Shown: positions 32,892-42,434 of the stretch, one piece after another | Position numbering within the stretch: position 1 is the stretch's first letter | Layout of the letters: each line of letters opens with the position of its first letter | Made by a program: the position numbers and the translations under genes | Assembly: GCF_003014695.1 (NCBI RefSeq) | Contig: NZ_PYAS01000004.1 | Span: forward strand, 372,001-436,000 | Source of the DNA: Dyadobacter jiangsuensis | GTDB lineage: Bacteria; Bacteroidota; Bacteroidia; Cytophagales; Spirosomataceae | Length of the DNA: 64,000 bases | Direction of reading: 5' to 3' | The notes under the pieces: model-generated | What the model was told of the DNA's origin: nothing | The model's database searches: none | Seen by the model: the letters and a program-made list of their open reading frames with translations, nothing else

Positions 32892-33353
32892 ATGGCAAAT
32901 GCAGCAATCATAGAAACATTGAACGACCTGATCCTCATCAACAATGATCGCATCGTGGGCTACGAAAAGGCTTACGACGAAACGGAGACCAGTGACACCG
33001 ACCTTCGTTCGGTTTACAACAGCCTGGCAAATCATAGCCGCGACAATGTGGTCGAACTGAGTAGCGAGGTTACCGCATTGGGCGGTGAGCCTGCCACGGG
33101 GACCATGGTATCGGGTAAATTGTACAGAGTGTGGATAGACGTCCGGGCTGCATTCAGCAGCGATGGCCGAAAAACGTCATTGGAAAGTTCGGAATTCGGC
33201 GAGGATGCAGCTCAGAAGGCATATAACTCGGCGCTCGAATCCGATGAGCTGACGCCAGAACTTCGCGCACTGATTACCCGTCAGAAGGCTACGCTGAAAA
33301 GCGGCCATGATACGATCAAGCGGCTTCGCGATGCCGAAAATGCTTATCATTAA
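32892..33353 (+). CDS. PA2169-type four-helix-bundle protein (DUF2383)
   Basis: A 153-residue all-helical cytoplasmic protein. It begins with IIETLNDLILINNDRIVGYEKA, continues LANHSRDNVVELSSEVTALGGEP and ends with SALESDELTPELRALITRQ, the DUF2383/PA2169 pattern related to the ferritin-like superfamily. The usual di-iron E-x-x-H set is only partly visible, so metal binding is uncertain. Members are often stress-induced and of unknown activity. A bidirectional hairpin separates it from the convergent cupin gene. Confidence 0.82.
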   Translation: MANAAIIETLNDLILINNDRIVGYEKAYDETETSDTDLRSVYNSLANHSRDNVVELSSEVTALGGEPATGTMVSGKLYRVWIDVRAAFSSDGRKTSLESSEFGEDAAQKAYNSALESDELTPELRALITRQKATLKSGHDTIKRLRDAENAYH

Positions 33354-33379
33354 AATCAGTTACAGTTCATCAGCAAAAT

Positions 33380-33410
33380 GCAAGAGGCCGGCAAATCGCC
33401 GGCCTCTTGC
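33380..33410. terminator. Perfect 13-bp hairpin between convergent genes
   Basis: GCAAGAGGCCGGC (33380-33392) and GCCGGCCTCTTGC (33398-33410) pair perfectly around AAATC. The T-tract is weak on both strands, but the position between two convergent stop codons fits a shared terminator. Confidence 0.7.
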
Positions 33411-33421
33411 ATAATACCTCG

Positions 33422-33820
33422 TTATACTTTGTATGTCGTAATCAGTATTTCAGAATCCGCCATCGCCTTGATCGAGTGGGCGAGGTGCGCGTGGAAGGAC
33501 ATCATCTGGCCGGCTGTGGTGTAAAATACCCGCCCTTCGGTTTCGACTTTCAGTTCCCCGGCCAGCACCTGGAAGGTAAGCGCCTCATCTATCGAATGGT
33601 CGTTGACCATCGCACCCGATTTGAGAATGGCGATCACGATCGTGATTTTGTCTGATTTGTAGACGGTGATTGCGTTCCGGTCATTTTTTACCCATGATTT
33701 CTCCGATCTGAGCTGTTCAAGGTAGGTAGGAATATCGCTGAAAACATAAGGCGCATCCAGGATACGATCTCCTTCAGGTCGGTTTCCGGTCGAGTGGTTG
33801 GATTTGATTTCCATTGACAT
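33422..33820 (-). CDS. Small cupin-domain protein
   Basis: A 132-residue protein from the ATG at 33820 (a second ATG lies at 33814; the frame is open upstream to a TTG at 33841). The cupin barrel is at about residues 45-130 with KSGAMVNDHSIDEALTFQVL, GELKVETEGRVFYTTAGQM and HLAHSIKAM. Only part of the usual HxH...E...H metal set is present (NDHS, HAHLAHS), so metal binding is plausible but unproved. It is probably a binding or sensing protein. No pathway partner is adjacent. Confidence 0.75.
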   Translation of the reverse strand: MSMEIKSNHSTGNRPEGDRILDAPYVFSDIPTYLEQLRSEKSWVKNDRNAITVYKSDKITIVIAILKSGAMVNDHSIDEALTFQVLAGELKVETEGRVFYTTAGQMMSFHAHLAHSIKAMADSEILITTYKV

Positions 33821-34077
33821 GGTGAATAAGTTGTTGATCAATAGGTTTTGGGACGCAGGAAAATCATGCCATTATGATATTAATAATTATTTTAATAAAT
33901 TTTATAAAAAAATCCTGTTAAAGCAACCCTTTGTCCTACTTCGCCCGGGAGCGGAATCGCCTCACCTGAATTGATTTTTACCGAGAAATACTTGGCTCAA
34001 ACAAATGACTTTTGCCTTTTGATCACAAGATCGACCGTTGAATAAATGAAATGGTACTTTTTTTAGAGTTAATCCAT

Positions 34078-34085
34078 TATTTTTG
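34078..34085 (+). promoter_or_regulatory. -7 box of the small membrane protein gene
   Basis: TATTTTTG fits TAnnTTTG, 29 bases upstream of the GTG at 34115. The 33821-34077 gap is AT-rich and shows no gene. Confidence 0.4.
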
Positions 34086-34114
34086 GGCATCACACTCTTA
34101 ACTAAAATTTAGCT

Positions 34115-34486
34115 GTGGAATTTAATAACAGGGAAATCGGCGCTACACTTGTTCTGGTCTGCATGGTAGCTTTTTGGACTTTATCGTCTATCCGCAGGCG
34201 GATCGCAGAAGAGAGAAAGAAGAAGATTCTCAAACAAGGCGTTCAGGCGAACGCTACCGTTCTGGCTATCCGGCCGACGGGCGAATACCTCAACAACCTG
34301 CCTGAGTTTCAGGTACAGGTGCAGGTACAACCAAAAGCTGGTAATGATTTTGTAACGGAGATGCGGGAGGTTCTTCCTTTTGCCAAATACGACTCCCTCC
34401 GCAAAGGCACGCAAGTACTCGTTAAATATGACCCCGAATACTACAAAAGAGCGATTTTCCTGCAAATGGCAGAGACTTTGATCTAA
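34115..34486 (+). CDS. Single-span membrane protein of unknown function
   Basis: A 123-residue protein with one N-terminal membrane helix (about residues 8-25, ATLVLVCMVAFWTLSSI), a basic stretch RRRIAEERKKK on the cytoplasmic side by the positive-inside rule, and a small beta domain (ANATVLAIRPTGEYLNNLPE, then GTQVLVKYDPE). The domain resembles DUF3592-like folds, where an oligomer-binding-type barrel is followed by a YDPE-type turn, but this is not certain. The only in-frame start is a GTG. A strong terminator follows, so it is monocistronic. Confidence 0.65.
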   Translation: MEFNNREIGATLVLVCMVAFWTLSSIRRRIAEERKKKILKQGVQANATVLAIRPTGEYLNNLPEFQVQVQVQPKAGNDFVTEMREVLPFAKYDSLRKGTQVLVKYDPEYYKRAIFLQMAETLI

Positions 34487-34508
34487 ATTCTGACTTCACT
34501 GACTTTCA

Positions 34509-34536
34509 TAAAAAAGGGCCTTGCGGCCCTTTTTTA
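34509..34536 (+). terminator. Rho-independent terminator
   Basis: GGGCC-TTGC-GGCCC flanked by an A-run before and TTTTTT after. The symmetrical A and T runs would let it work on both strands. The following gap to 34803 holds a promoter but no gene. Confidence 0.88.
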
Positions 34537-34775
34537 TTTACAAAACCATGAAGCAAGTGTGTGCATAGTGCTTACCGAACTGTGTGTGCAGCAGCCTGTG
34601 ATGTGTATAGCAGATCAGGCTGACTGTTACAAATCAAATACCTAAAATTGACCTTCCCAAAGTTGCTGAATGAGAGGCTGGTGCGAATTATCAATCGGTA
34701 AATCGCGCTCTGATTAGCCCGTTTTTGCAGACTTTATGTTATTGTTAAGGGTGTTTTCGGAAGCCACTCCGGTGG

Positions 34776-34783
34776 TACCTTTG
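34776..34783 (+). promoter_or_regulatory. -7 box of the glycerophosphodiesterase gene
   Basis: TACCTTTG matches TAnnTTTG, 20 bases upstream of the ATG at 34804. No well-placed -33 TTG is visible. Confidence 0.5.
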
Positions 34784-34803
34784 CAATCTCAAAAAAATCT
34801 CCC

Positions 34804-35604
34804 ATGAAGCAACTTTTCTCGCTGATGCTCGCCTTTGTTCCGGTAATGTACTCCGCCGACGTATACGGCCAGGGGAAGGCAATCGGTCTGATAGCTCACC
34901 GGGGCGGGGTAGTGGATAGCACTTTTACGGAAAATGGACTGCCGGCGCTGCGGGAAGCTGCCCGTCAGGGCTACAAGATGGTCGAAACCGATATGCGTGT
35001 AACGGCCGACGGTGTTTTGATCGCCAACCACGATGCTGATTTCAACCGGTTCTATGGCGATCTGCGGAAGGTGACGGAGACGAGCTGGGCGGAAGCCCGG
35101 GCGTTGACCAGCAGGCTGGACGGAAATCATCCCATGCTCCTTGAAGATGTGTTCAGGTTTTGTGCTGAAAATAAAATGGCCGTTATGCTCGACAACAAGA
35201 TCGCCGGGTTGGACACTGCCCTGTTCTCCGGGCTGACCGTCCTGCTGGACCGGTACCATCTTCGGGAGTCGGCCATCATGATCGGTACCGACGAGTCTAC
35301 CGGATTTTTTACAGGAAAAGTACGGCTAAGCTGCTCCCGGAAGCAGTTAGAGGAAAACATGAAAAAGCCGGGCTATCGGCCGGATCATTATTATCTGTTC
35401 GAAAGGCCTGCCAGCCTCACGCGTGAGGACGTGGCGTGGGCACGGAAACATAACATCCGCGTTGTGGCGGCGATCAATAAATACCATTACCGCAAATCGG
35501 CAGACATGATGGCCGACGCAAAACGGGATTGCGAGCGCATGCTCGCGTACGGTGTGACCGAGTTTCAGATCGATTCGGAGTTTCGGCAATTCCTGCTGAA
35601 ATAA
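34804..35604 (+). CDS. Secreted glycerophosphodiester phosphodiesterase-family protein
   Basis: A 266-residue TIM-barrel protein with a signal peptide (residues 1 to about 22). IGLIAHRGG opens the barrel with the catalytic histidine, FTENGLPALREAARQGYKMV and ETDMRVTADGVLIANHD follow with the metal ligands and second catalytic histidine. This matches GDPD enzymes, which release glycerol-3-phosphate from deacylated phospholipids. Location in the periplasm is inferred from the signal. It has its own promoter and lies 86 bases before the sigma factor gene, with no evidence of a shared role. Confidence 0.88.
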   Translation: MKQLFSLMLAFVPVMYSADVYGQGKAIGLIAHRGGVVDSTFTENGLPALREAARQGYKMVETDMRVTADGVLIANHDADFNRFYGDLRKVTETSWAEARALTSRLDGNHPMLLEDVFRFCAENKMAVMLDNKIAGLDTALFSGLTVLLDRYHLRESAIMIGTDESTGFFTGKVRLSCSRKQLEENMKKPGYRPDHYYLFERPASLTREDVAWARKHNIRVVAAINKYHYRKSADMMADAKRDCERMLAYGVTEFQIDSEFRQFLLK

Positions 35605-35690
35605 TTTTTCTAAAGAAAATGACAAATCGTTTTAGGGATTGACGGAAGTTGTTTGACTATACATACAGATCCGAGTAAAGGAGCACCCTC

Positions 35691-36245
35691 ATGACTAAAT
35701 TTCTAACTGATGAACAGCTGGTGACGCAGCTTCGCGAAGGCAACAAGCGTGCTTTCGAGGAGATCTACGACCGTTACTGGTATAAACTGTTCTGCATTTC
35801 CTATCATCAGGTAGGATCCCGGGAGGAGTCGGAGGAACTGGTGCATGATATATTCGAGAGCTTGTGGAACAAACGGTCGGATACCGAAATACGGAACCTG
35901 GCAACATACCTGGTGATATCGATGAAATACCGGGTGACCAATTTTATCAAATCGCAGATCACCTGGCGGCGCTATCAGGAATACCTGATCCTGAACAAAA
36001 TTCAGGAAACCTATTCGACGGACGAGATCGTGCAGTTTTCGGATCTTTCACGGGCGGTGGACGAGGTGATGCGCAAGCTGCCGGAGAAGACCAGCCGGGT
36101 GTTCCAGCTGAGCCGGTTTGAGAACCGTCCGGTGAAAGACATTGCCGAGGAGCTGAATATTTCCGAAAAAGCCGTGGAATACCATATTACCAAATCATTG
36201 AAAGCATTAAGAGAAAATCTCTGGATGTATTATTCCAGCAACTAA
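35691..36245 (+). CDS. FecI-type ECF sigma-70 factor
   Basis: A 184-residue sigma factor with region 2 (about residues 10-90: NKRAFEEIYDRYWYKLFCIS, EELVHDIFESLWNKR) and region 4 (about 115-170: LPEKTSRVFQLSRFENRPVK, ISEKAVEYHITKSLKAL). This is the Bacteroidota family-1 type that is held by a FecR anti-sigma and transcribes a SusC/SusD operon. The next genes are FecR, SusC and SusD in that order. Unusually for this phylum, a Shine-Dalgarno-like AAAGGAG lies seven bases before the start codon. Confidence 0.93.
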   Translation: MTKFLTDEQLVTQLREGNKRAFEEIYDRYWYKLFCISYHQVGSREESEELVHDIFESLWNKRSDTEIRNLATYLVISMKYRVTNFIKSQITWRRYQEYLILNKIQETYSTDEIVQFSDLSRAVDEVMRKLPEKTSRVFQLSRFENRPVKDIAEELNISEKAVEYHITKSLKALRENLWMYYSSN

Positions 36246-36266
36246 AACCTATACACGCCTCCGCAA

Positions 36267-37268
36267 ATGACATCTGATAACTACGAGAAACTGATCGAGA
36301 GATATATAGCCGGGGAAACCTCGGCGGAAGAGGACTTGCAGGTCGAGCAATACCTGAGGAAAAATCCCGCGGACGATTCCGAAATACTGCTGTCGGAAAA
36401 AGACGAGATAGGCCAGCGTATCCGGCAAAAGCTGCTGGCGAATACGACCAGAAAGCCCGTGAGAATAGGCTGGTGGGCGGCTGCTGCTGCATCGGTAGCA
36501 TTGCTGGTGGGGGTATTCTTGTATAATGCCCCGAAACGGACTGCCTATTTTCCCGCATTGAGCTCATTATGGACCTGGAACGATGATGGCGAAGGTTTTG
36601 CGGTAAGCAATACCTCACACAAGCCCCAGCGGCTTACTTTGGAGGATGGGAGCGTGGTAATCCTGCAACCCAACAGCCGGATCAGCTATCCCGAGCATTT
36701 CGGAGAACGTAAAAGAACGGTTTACCTGCACGGTGAGGCATTTTTCCAGGTAAAAAGAGATGTGACCAAGCCGTTTATTGTTTCGACGGAGAACCTGGCT
36801 ACACAGGTTTTGGGAACGAGTTTTAATGTAAAATCCTATGACGGCGCCGGCTCGATCGAAGTGCAGGTGGCTACTGGGCGCGTTTCGGTGTACGAGACTT
36901 CCGACAAGAAGACGTCCAGTAAGAACGGTTTCATTCTGACGCCGAATCAGAAGGTGGTATTCGATAAGGAATCGCGGAAAATGGAGCTGGGCATTGTGAA
37001 AAACCCGGTGGCCGTGAAACGTGCCGAGGCGGGCACGCGGTTTGAGTTTGCCGAAATACCCGCCGCGGAAGTACTGGCATTGCTGGAAAAGACCTATGGT
37101 ATTGATATTGTCGTAGAGGGCGACGTCCTGCGGAATTGCCTTTTCACAGGAGACCTTAATGAACTGCCGATGTTCGATCAGCTTGACTTGATCTGCAAGG
37201 CGGTGAATGTCGAATATGAGCGCCGCGGTGCTTCGCTGTTTATTTCAGGCGAAGGATGCGGTAACTGA
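36267..37268 (+). CDS. FecR-family anti-sigma factor
   Basis: A 333-residue inner-membrane protein. The cytoplasmic N-terminus (about residues 1-65) should hold the sigma factor. One membrane helix is at about 68-86 (WWAAAAASVALLVGVFLY). The periplasmic FecR domain is at about 110-215 (LTLEDGSVVILQPNSRISYP, VYLHGEAFFQVKRD, TQVLGTSFNVKSY). A C-terminal DUF4974 domain is at about 255-330. It relays occupancy of the SusC receiver, through its STN domain, to the sigma factor encoded 21 bases upstream. Confidence 0.93.
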   Translation: MTSDNYEKLIERYIAGETSAEEDLQVEQYLRKNPADDSEILLSEKDEIGQRIRQKLLANTTRKPVRIGWWAAAAASVALLVGVFLYNAPKRTAYFPALSSLWTWNDDGEGFAVSNTSHKPQRLTLEDGSVVILQPNSRISYPEHFGERKRTVYLHGEAFFQVKRDVTKPFIVSTENLATQVLGTSFNVKSYDGAGSIEVQVATGRVSVYETSDKKTSSKNGFILTPNQKVVFDKESRKMELGIVKNPVAVKRAEAGTRFEFAEIPAAEVLALLEKTYGIDIVVEGDVLRNCLFTGDLNELPMFDQLDLICKAVNVEYERRGASLFISGEGCGN

Positions 37269-37286
37269 TGGAAAAAGAAAAAGCAA

Positions 37287-37318
37287 GCCGGCCATGCGCT
37301 AACATGTCCGGCCGTTTT
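37287..37318 (+). terminator. Weak hairpin between FecR and SusC (pair 2)
   Basis: GCCGGCCATG (37287-37296) and CATGTCCGGC (37303-37312) form a stem with one mismatch, then CGTTTT. It would reduce read-through from the regulatory genes, so susC probably has its own sigma-dependent promoter in 37319-37387. Confidence 0.45.
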
Positions 37319-37387
37319 GAATACCCTTCCTGGCAGAAGGATACTGTTTGTTTTTGAGTTGTTCAGTTCACAAAAACCTTTAAAATT

Positions 37388-40300
37388 ATGCATAAAAAAA
37401 TACCCTACAAAAGGGTTGTTTACAAAGTCATGAGTACTACCGCTAAACAACTTTTGCTTGCTTTGATATGCTGCGGGATCTCCATGGCGCACGGCGTTTA
37501 TAGCCAGGAGTTGCTGAACAAAGAGATTTCACTGAAAGTCGAATCGTTGGAAATCAGGCAGGTATTGCGCCAGATTGAAAAACAGGCCGACGTCAAATTC
37601 GTATACAGCTCGGGCAGTATCCAGGGCAGGAGCACAGTGGCGGCGAAGCAGCTTCAGGGTTCGCTGAACCGTGTGCTCGACCAGCTGCTCACGCCCCTCA
37701 ATGTGTCTTACGAGGTAGTGGGTAATTCGAGGATATTGCTGAGAAAAAAGAACGACCCGCAAAGCGCAACGCCCTTTAGCGCCAGAACCGCGGGCATTAT
37801 AGCCGATCGGACGATTACCGGAAAGGTAGTGGACGAAAAGGGCGACGGCCTGCCGGGCGTAAATATCCTCATTGTAGGTAGCCAGCAAGGTACTACTTCC
37901 GATCAGAACGGTCAGTATCAGCTTGCTGTGCCGGATAATGGCGCCACACTCCGTTTTTCGTTCATAGGCTACGTGAGCCAGGACGCGTTAGTGGCCAACA
38001 GCTCCGTCATCAATATTACAATGGCTCCTGATGTGAGCGCATTAAAAGAAGTGGTGGTAGTGGGTTATGGAACGCAGGAAAAAAAGGATGTAACAGGTGC
38101 AGTATCGTCGGTTAAAGGTTCTGATTTTCAAAACCTTCCATCGGGTGGTGCGCAGCAGGCATTGCAGGGCCGTGCGGCGGGTGTGAATGTGATCCGTAAC
38201 GGCGGTGCGCCGGGTGATGCGGGTACGATCCAGATCCGCGGTTTTGGTACGGTGAACAACGCCGACCCGTTGGTGGTCATCGACGGCGTTCCTGCCGGTT
38301 CGATGAACGACGTGAACCCGAACGATATCGAATCTATCGAAATCCTGAAAGATGCTTCTGCGTCAGCTATCTATGGAACGCGTGCGGCAAACGGTGTGGT
38401 GATTATCACGACCAAGCGCGGCACTTTCGATAACCCGATCAGTGTAACATTGAATGGCTATGCCGGTATCAGCAACCGCATCAAAACCCTTGATATGCTG
38501 GAAGCTCCGGATTTGGCGGCATTGAAACGTGAAGCGTACAAAAACGACGGCTTGCCTGTGCCTCCGATTTGGGAAGATGCCCAGTACCAAACCCAGAAAA
38601 CCAACTGGCAGGATGCGCTGCTCAAACAAGGCGTTACCCAGAACTACGACGCGGCGATCCGCGGTGGCGGCAAGTATTCGTCGTTCTCGATTTCGGGCGG
38701 CTACTATAATGAAAAGGGTATTATCGGCAAATCGTATTATACGCGATACACATTCCGCGTCAACTCGGATCACAAGATCGGATCGAGGCTGAAAATAGGA
38801 CAGAACCTGCAATTCACGAATACGCACAATACCTCGCCCAACACGACTTCTTCGCAAACCGGTTTGCTCTGGAGCGCCATCCGCTTTCACCCGGGTCTTC
38901 CGATCCGCAATGCCGATGGTTCTTACAGCTCAACCAAGGGTATCGGAGCATTCGGGGATATTAACAACCCCATTTTTACGGTCGATACGCAGGATCAGAA
39001 CAATATCCGCAACCGCATTTTGGGTAGCCTCACCGGCGAGCTGGAATTGTTGAAGGGCCTGAAATTGCGTGCGAACCTGGCAATGGACGCCACTTTTTCA
39101 GAAAGCACGAATTTTGAAGTAAAAATCAACGATCAGTTCCGTACCAATTCCTACAACCAGCTGGATTTGACCCATGGTAAATACTGGTCGTTTTTGCAGG
39201 AGTATTTCCTTTCTTATGACAAGAAGTTCGGTGCGCACAGCCTGAACCTCGTGGGCGGTTATACTTCCCAGACATTCAATAGCATTTCTTCCCGGCAGCG
39301 CGGCCGCGATTTTGCAAGCGAGGATCCTACGCTGCGCTACCTGCAATATGCGGGAACGATCGTATCGGTGGCGGGCGAAGACGGTAACCGCAGCTACGAC
39401 GCGCTGGCTTCGTGGTTTGGTCGCGCCAACTACTCGTTCATGGACCGCTATTTGCTTACGGCGACTTTCCGTTCCGATGGTTCGTCCAAATTCGCACCGG
39501 GTAACCGCTGGGGCTATTTCCCGGCATTCTCATTGGGATGGAGACTTTCGGAGGAAGATTTCTTCAAGAATGCATTGCCGGTGTTTAGCAACTTCAAGCT
39601 AACGGGCGGCTGGGGACAGCTCGGCAACCAGAACGTGAACTCATTGCAATACCTGGCGCTGATCAACTCGTCATACCGTTATGCGCTGGGCGCCGGCGGC
39701 ACGCAAAATCCAATCTCGGGCGCTGCACAAAGCCGTCTGGCTAACCTGCAAATAGGTTGGGAGACTGCCGAAATGAGCAATTTCGGTGTAGAAGCAGGGC
39801 TTTGGAAGAATGCGCTGTATTTGTCAGTCAATTACTTCATCAAGGATACCAAGAAAATGCTGCTGGCGCCGCCGTCTGTCGGAACGATTGGTACTTCTAT
39901 TATTCCTGATCAGAATATCGGTCAGTTGCGCAACAAAGGGGTGGAAATCGAGGCGTCTTACCGTCATTCATTCGGCGACTTGACCCTGAACCTGAGCGGC
40001 AACGCAACATTGATCAAAAACCGCATTACGCAACTCGCTACGCCCGGCGGCTTCCTTGCATCGCAGCTGTACGGGCGCGGGCAACAGGAGATCGTGCGCA
40101 CTTATGAGAACAATCCTTACGGCACGTTCTACGGCTATAAGACCAATGGCCTGTACCAAAGCCAGGCTGAGATCGATGGCGACCCTAACATTGCCAACGA
40201 TTCGCGCAAAACGAATGGCCAAATTCACCCGGGCGACGTCCGCTTCCTGGATTTGAATGGCGACGGCATTGTTGACGACAAGGACCGGACGATTATCGGA

Positions 40301-40825
40301 AGCCCGCAGCCAAAGATCAACTACGGTCTGAATGCAGGTTTGAACTACAAAGGATTTGATTTTAATCTGTTCTTCGTAGGCGTAGGCGGCGTTTCGATCT
40401 TCAATGCCGACCGTATGCAGGGTCTGGATGCAAGCTATTCTTTCAACTTGTACCAGGAAGCCAATGAGCGCTGGAATGGTGCCGGTACCAGCAACACCGT
40501 GCCGCGCCTGAGCATTGATAACCCGAACCGCAACTTCCGTCCTTCGGATCTCTTTATCGAGAAAGGAGACTTCTTCCGCTTGAAAAACTTCACATTGGGT
40601 TATACCATCCCTAAAACCGTGATCGAGAAAGTGAAACTGACCCAGGCGCGGATTTACATCACCGGACAGAACGTGTTTACGCTGACCAAATATACTGGTC
40701 TGAACCCCGAGTTGGGTTATGTAGGAGGAGACAAGGCAGCAGGATTGTACAATCAGCTGAATGTCGACTATGCGCAGTATCCGCAGGCACGCACCTGGAC
40801 GATCGGCGCAACTTTGTCCTTTTAA
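37388..40825 (+). CDS. SusC/RagA-family TonB-dependent transducer with STN domain (pair 2)
   Basis: An 1145-residue outer-membrane importer. Following an extended signal region (hydrophobic about residues 21-37), an STN/secretin-like domain is at about 45-120 (ISLKVESLEIRQVLRQIEKQ, VKFVYSSGSI). A carboxypeptidase-regulatory-like domain is at about 138-220, and the plug at about 225-345 has VVVIDGVPAG, NPNDIESIEILKDASASAIY and VIITTKRG. The barrel follows. The STN domain is the signal arm that contacts FecR, matching the cassette directly upstream. SusD follows after 35 bases. Confidence 0.95.
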   Translation: MHKKIPYKRVVYKVMSTTAKQLLLALICCGISMAHGVYSQELLNKEISLKVESLEIRQVLRQIEKQADVKFVYSSGSIQGRSTVAAKQLQGSLNRVLDQLLTPLNVSYEVVGNSRILLRKKNDPQSATPFSARTAGIIADRTITGKVVDEKGDGLPGVNILIVGSQQGTTSDQNGQYQLAVPDNGATLRFSFIGYVSQDALVANSSVINITMAPDVSALKEVVVVGYGTQEKKDVTGAVSSVKGSDFQNLPSGGAQQALQGRAAGVNVIRNGGAPGDAGTIQIRGFGTVNNADPLVVIDGVPAGSMNDVNPNDIESIEILKDASASAIYGTRAANGVVIITTKRGTFDNPISVTLNGYAGISNRIKTLDMLEAPDLAALKREAYKNDGLPVPPIWEDAQYQTQKTNWQDALLKQGVTQNYDAAIRGGGKYSSFSISGGYYNEKGIIGKSYYTRYTFRVNSDHKIGSRLKIGQNLQFTNTHNTSPNTTSSQTGLLWSAIRFHPGLPIRNADGSYSSTKGIGAFGDINNPIFTVDTQDQNNIRNRILGSLTGELELLKGLKLRANLAMDATFSESTNFEVKINDQFRTNSYNQLDLTHGKYWSFLQEYFLSYDKKFGAHSLNLVGGYTSQTFNSISSRQRGRDFASEDPTLRYLQYAGTIVSVAGEDGNRSYDALASWFGRANYSFMDRYLLTATFRSDGSSKFAPGNRWGYFPAFSLGWRLSEEDFFKNALPVFSNFKLTGGWGQLGNQNVNSLQYLALINSSYRYALGAGGTQNPISGAAQSRLANLQIGWETAEMSNFGVEAGLWKNALYLSVNYFIKDTKKMLLAPPSVGTIGTSIIPDQNIGQLRNKGVEIEASYRHSFGDLTLNLSGNATLIKNRITQLATPGGFLASQLYGRGQQEIVRTYENNPYGTFYGYKTNGLYQSQAEIDGDPNIANDSRKTNGQIHPGDVRFLDLNGDGIVDDKDRTIIGSPQPKINYGLNAGLNYKGFDFNLFFVGVGGVSIFNADRMQGLDASYSFNLYQEANERWNGAGTSNTVPRLSIDNPNRNFRPSDLFIEKGDFFRLKNFTLGYTIPKTVIEKVKLTQARIYITGQNVFTLTKYTGLNPELGYVGGDKAAGLYNQLNVDYAQYPQARTWTIGATLSF

Positions 40826-40860
40826 TCCCAACCCACACCAGCTCCCAAAGAGAACCCGAT

Positions 40861-42303
40861 ATGAAAAAGATATATGTAATGGCCGGATGGCTTTTCCTGA
40901 TGGCCGCAACCAGTTGTAACGACGACCTGCTCGACAGCACCCCTTACGGACAGGTTACCTCTCAGCAATTCTGGCGCAATGGCGATGACGTGGTAGCTGC
41001 TACCAACGCCATTTATGCCCCGTTGCTGAACGAAGACGGCTTTGCCCACACCGAATATACCTTCGACAACTGCTCGGACGACATGAACCGCGCCGGCGAC
41101 CACTCCGACGAGACCTCGCTCGAAATGTTCACCTTCGATGCAGCCAATTCGCACATTCTGGCCACGTGGTCGACCAAATATGAGGTGATCTCGCGCGCGA
41201 ATGCGGTGCTGATCAACGCTCCGAAAGTGACGATGGACGAGGCATTGCGTAACCGCAGCATGGGCGAGGCATATTTCCTCCGCGGATTCGTGTACTGGCG
41301 CCTTTCGCTGATTTACGGCGAAGTGCCTATTATCCTCGAAGACGACGCGCTGAAAAACAACTATAATAAACCGAAAGCCACCCTCGCCGAGGTACGTGCG
41401 CAGGCTGAATCGGATTTTCAGAAGGCGGCTGCGCTGCTGCCCGTGAGCTATGACGATGCACAGTCGGGCCGGGTAACGCAGGGCTCTGCGAATGGTTTTC
41501 TGGCGAAATTGTATGTGTACCAGGAAAACTGGGCGAAGGCGATCGAATCGGGACAGAAAGTGATTGGAAATGCGGCTTACAAGCTGGCTTCCAATTATGA
41601 CGAAAACTTCCAGCTCGTGACCGAGAATAACCCGGAAATCCTGTTCTCGCTGCAATACGAAACCGGCTGGACGACCGACAACTCGCCAACCTTCTACCAC
41701 ACGCCGCAGGCATTTGGCGGTTGGGGCTTCCACGAGCCGATCGAAGACCTCGTGCAGGAGTTTGAAAAAGGTGACCCGCGCCGCTCTTACTCCATTTACA
41801 GTCCCGGTGATAAGGTTACCCGCGGTTCGGCAGGTACCACTACTTTCGCGGCTAATATGACCCGCGTAACCGGCTACTCATTCCGCAAGTATACCAGCTT
41901 TACCGACGCCGGCGACATGAGCCAAAGCCTGAATGCGCCTTTCCTCCGCTCGGCAGACGTGTATCTGTTGGTGGCCGAGGCGAAGATCCGTTCCGGTCAA
42001 AGTGGGGATACCGAGCTCAATGCCGTACGGAAACGCGCCGGACTGGCTGCTAAAACCGGTGCGAAAATGACCGACATCATGCACGAGCGCCGCGTGGAGC
42101 TCGCAGGCGAAAACGAGCGTCACCAGGATTTGATGCGTTGGGATAAAGCAGGGCTGATCGACATCGCAGCACATTACAAAATCGCCCGCGGGCCGTTCAA
42201 GCCAAGCCGTAATTTCATCAAACCCAAGCATTACTATTTCCCGCTTCCGCAGCGTGAGGTGGATTTGAGTAATGGGGTTTTGAAGCAGAATAGTAATTAT
42301 TAA
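40861..42303 (+). CDS. SusD/RagB-family lipoprotein (pair 2)
   Basis: A 480-residue surface lipoprotein. The signal ends at ATSC (Cys19), followed by NDDLLDSTPYGQVTSQQFW, a standard SusD start. The TPR core includes GEAYFLRGFVYWRLSLIYGEVPI, and the end has ADVYLLVAEAKIRSG and MHERRVELAGENERHQDLMRW. It partners the SusC gene directly upstream. No glycosidase is linked, so the ligand is unknown. Confidence 0.95.
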   Translation: MKKIYVMAGWLFLMAATSCNDDLLDSTPYGQVTSQQFWRNGDDVVAATNAIYAPLLNEDGFAHTEYTFDNCSDDMNRAGDHSDETSLEMFTFDAANSHILATWSTKYEVISRANAVLINAPKVTMDEALRNRSMGEAYFLRGFVYWRLSLIYGEVPIILEDDALKNNYNKPKATLAEVRAQAESDFQKAAALLPVSYDDAQSGRVTQGSANGFLAKLYVYQENWAKAIESGQKVIGNAAYKLASNYDENFQLVTENNPEILFSLQYETGWTTDNSPTFYHTPQAFGGWGFHEPIEDLVQEFEKGDPRRSYSIYSPGDKVTRGSAGTTTFAANMTRVTGYSFRKYTSFTDAGDMSQSLNAPFLRSADVYLLVAEAKIRSGQSGDTELNAVRKRAGLAAKTGAKMTDIMHERRVELAGENERHQDLMRWDKAGLIDIAAHYKIARGPFKPSRNFIKPKHYYFPLPQREVDLSNGVLKQNSNY

Positions 42304-42326
42304 TGATTGAATGAATAGTCAGTGGG

Positions 42327-42434
42327 TCAGGAATTGTCATTTATTGAAGTAATTTATTTACAGTTCCTGACCGCTCCTGACTATCAATGACCATTCCTGA
42401 CTACCAATGACCATTCCTGACTATCAATGACCAC
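42327..42434. repeat. 20-bp tandem minisatellite with an inverted arm, covering a start codon
   Basis: TCCTGACTATCAATGACCAT repeats in phase at 42375-42394, 42395-42414 and 42415-42434 with one or two changes. An inverted copy, GTCAGGAATTGTCATT, lies at 42327-42342. The ATG of the next lipoprotein gene (42427) is inside the third copy, and each earlier copy also contains an ATG. Confidence 0.85.

Noticed and set aside
39968..41733. Two minus-strand frames of about 300 codons across the SusC/SusD junction of pair 2
   Set aside because: They are antisense to intact SusC and SusD genes and lack start context or motifs.
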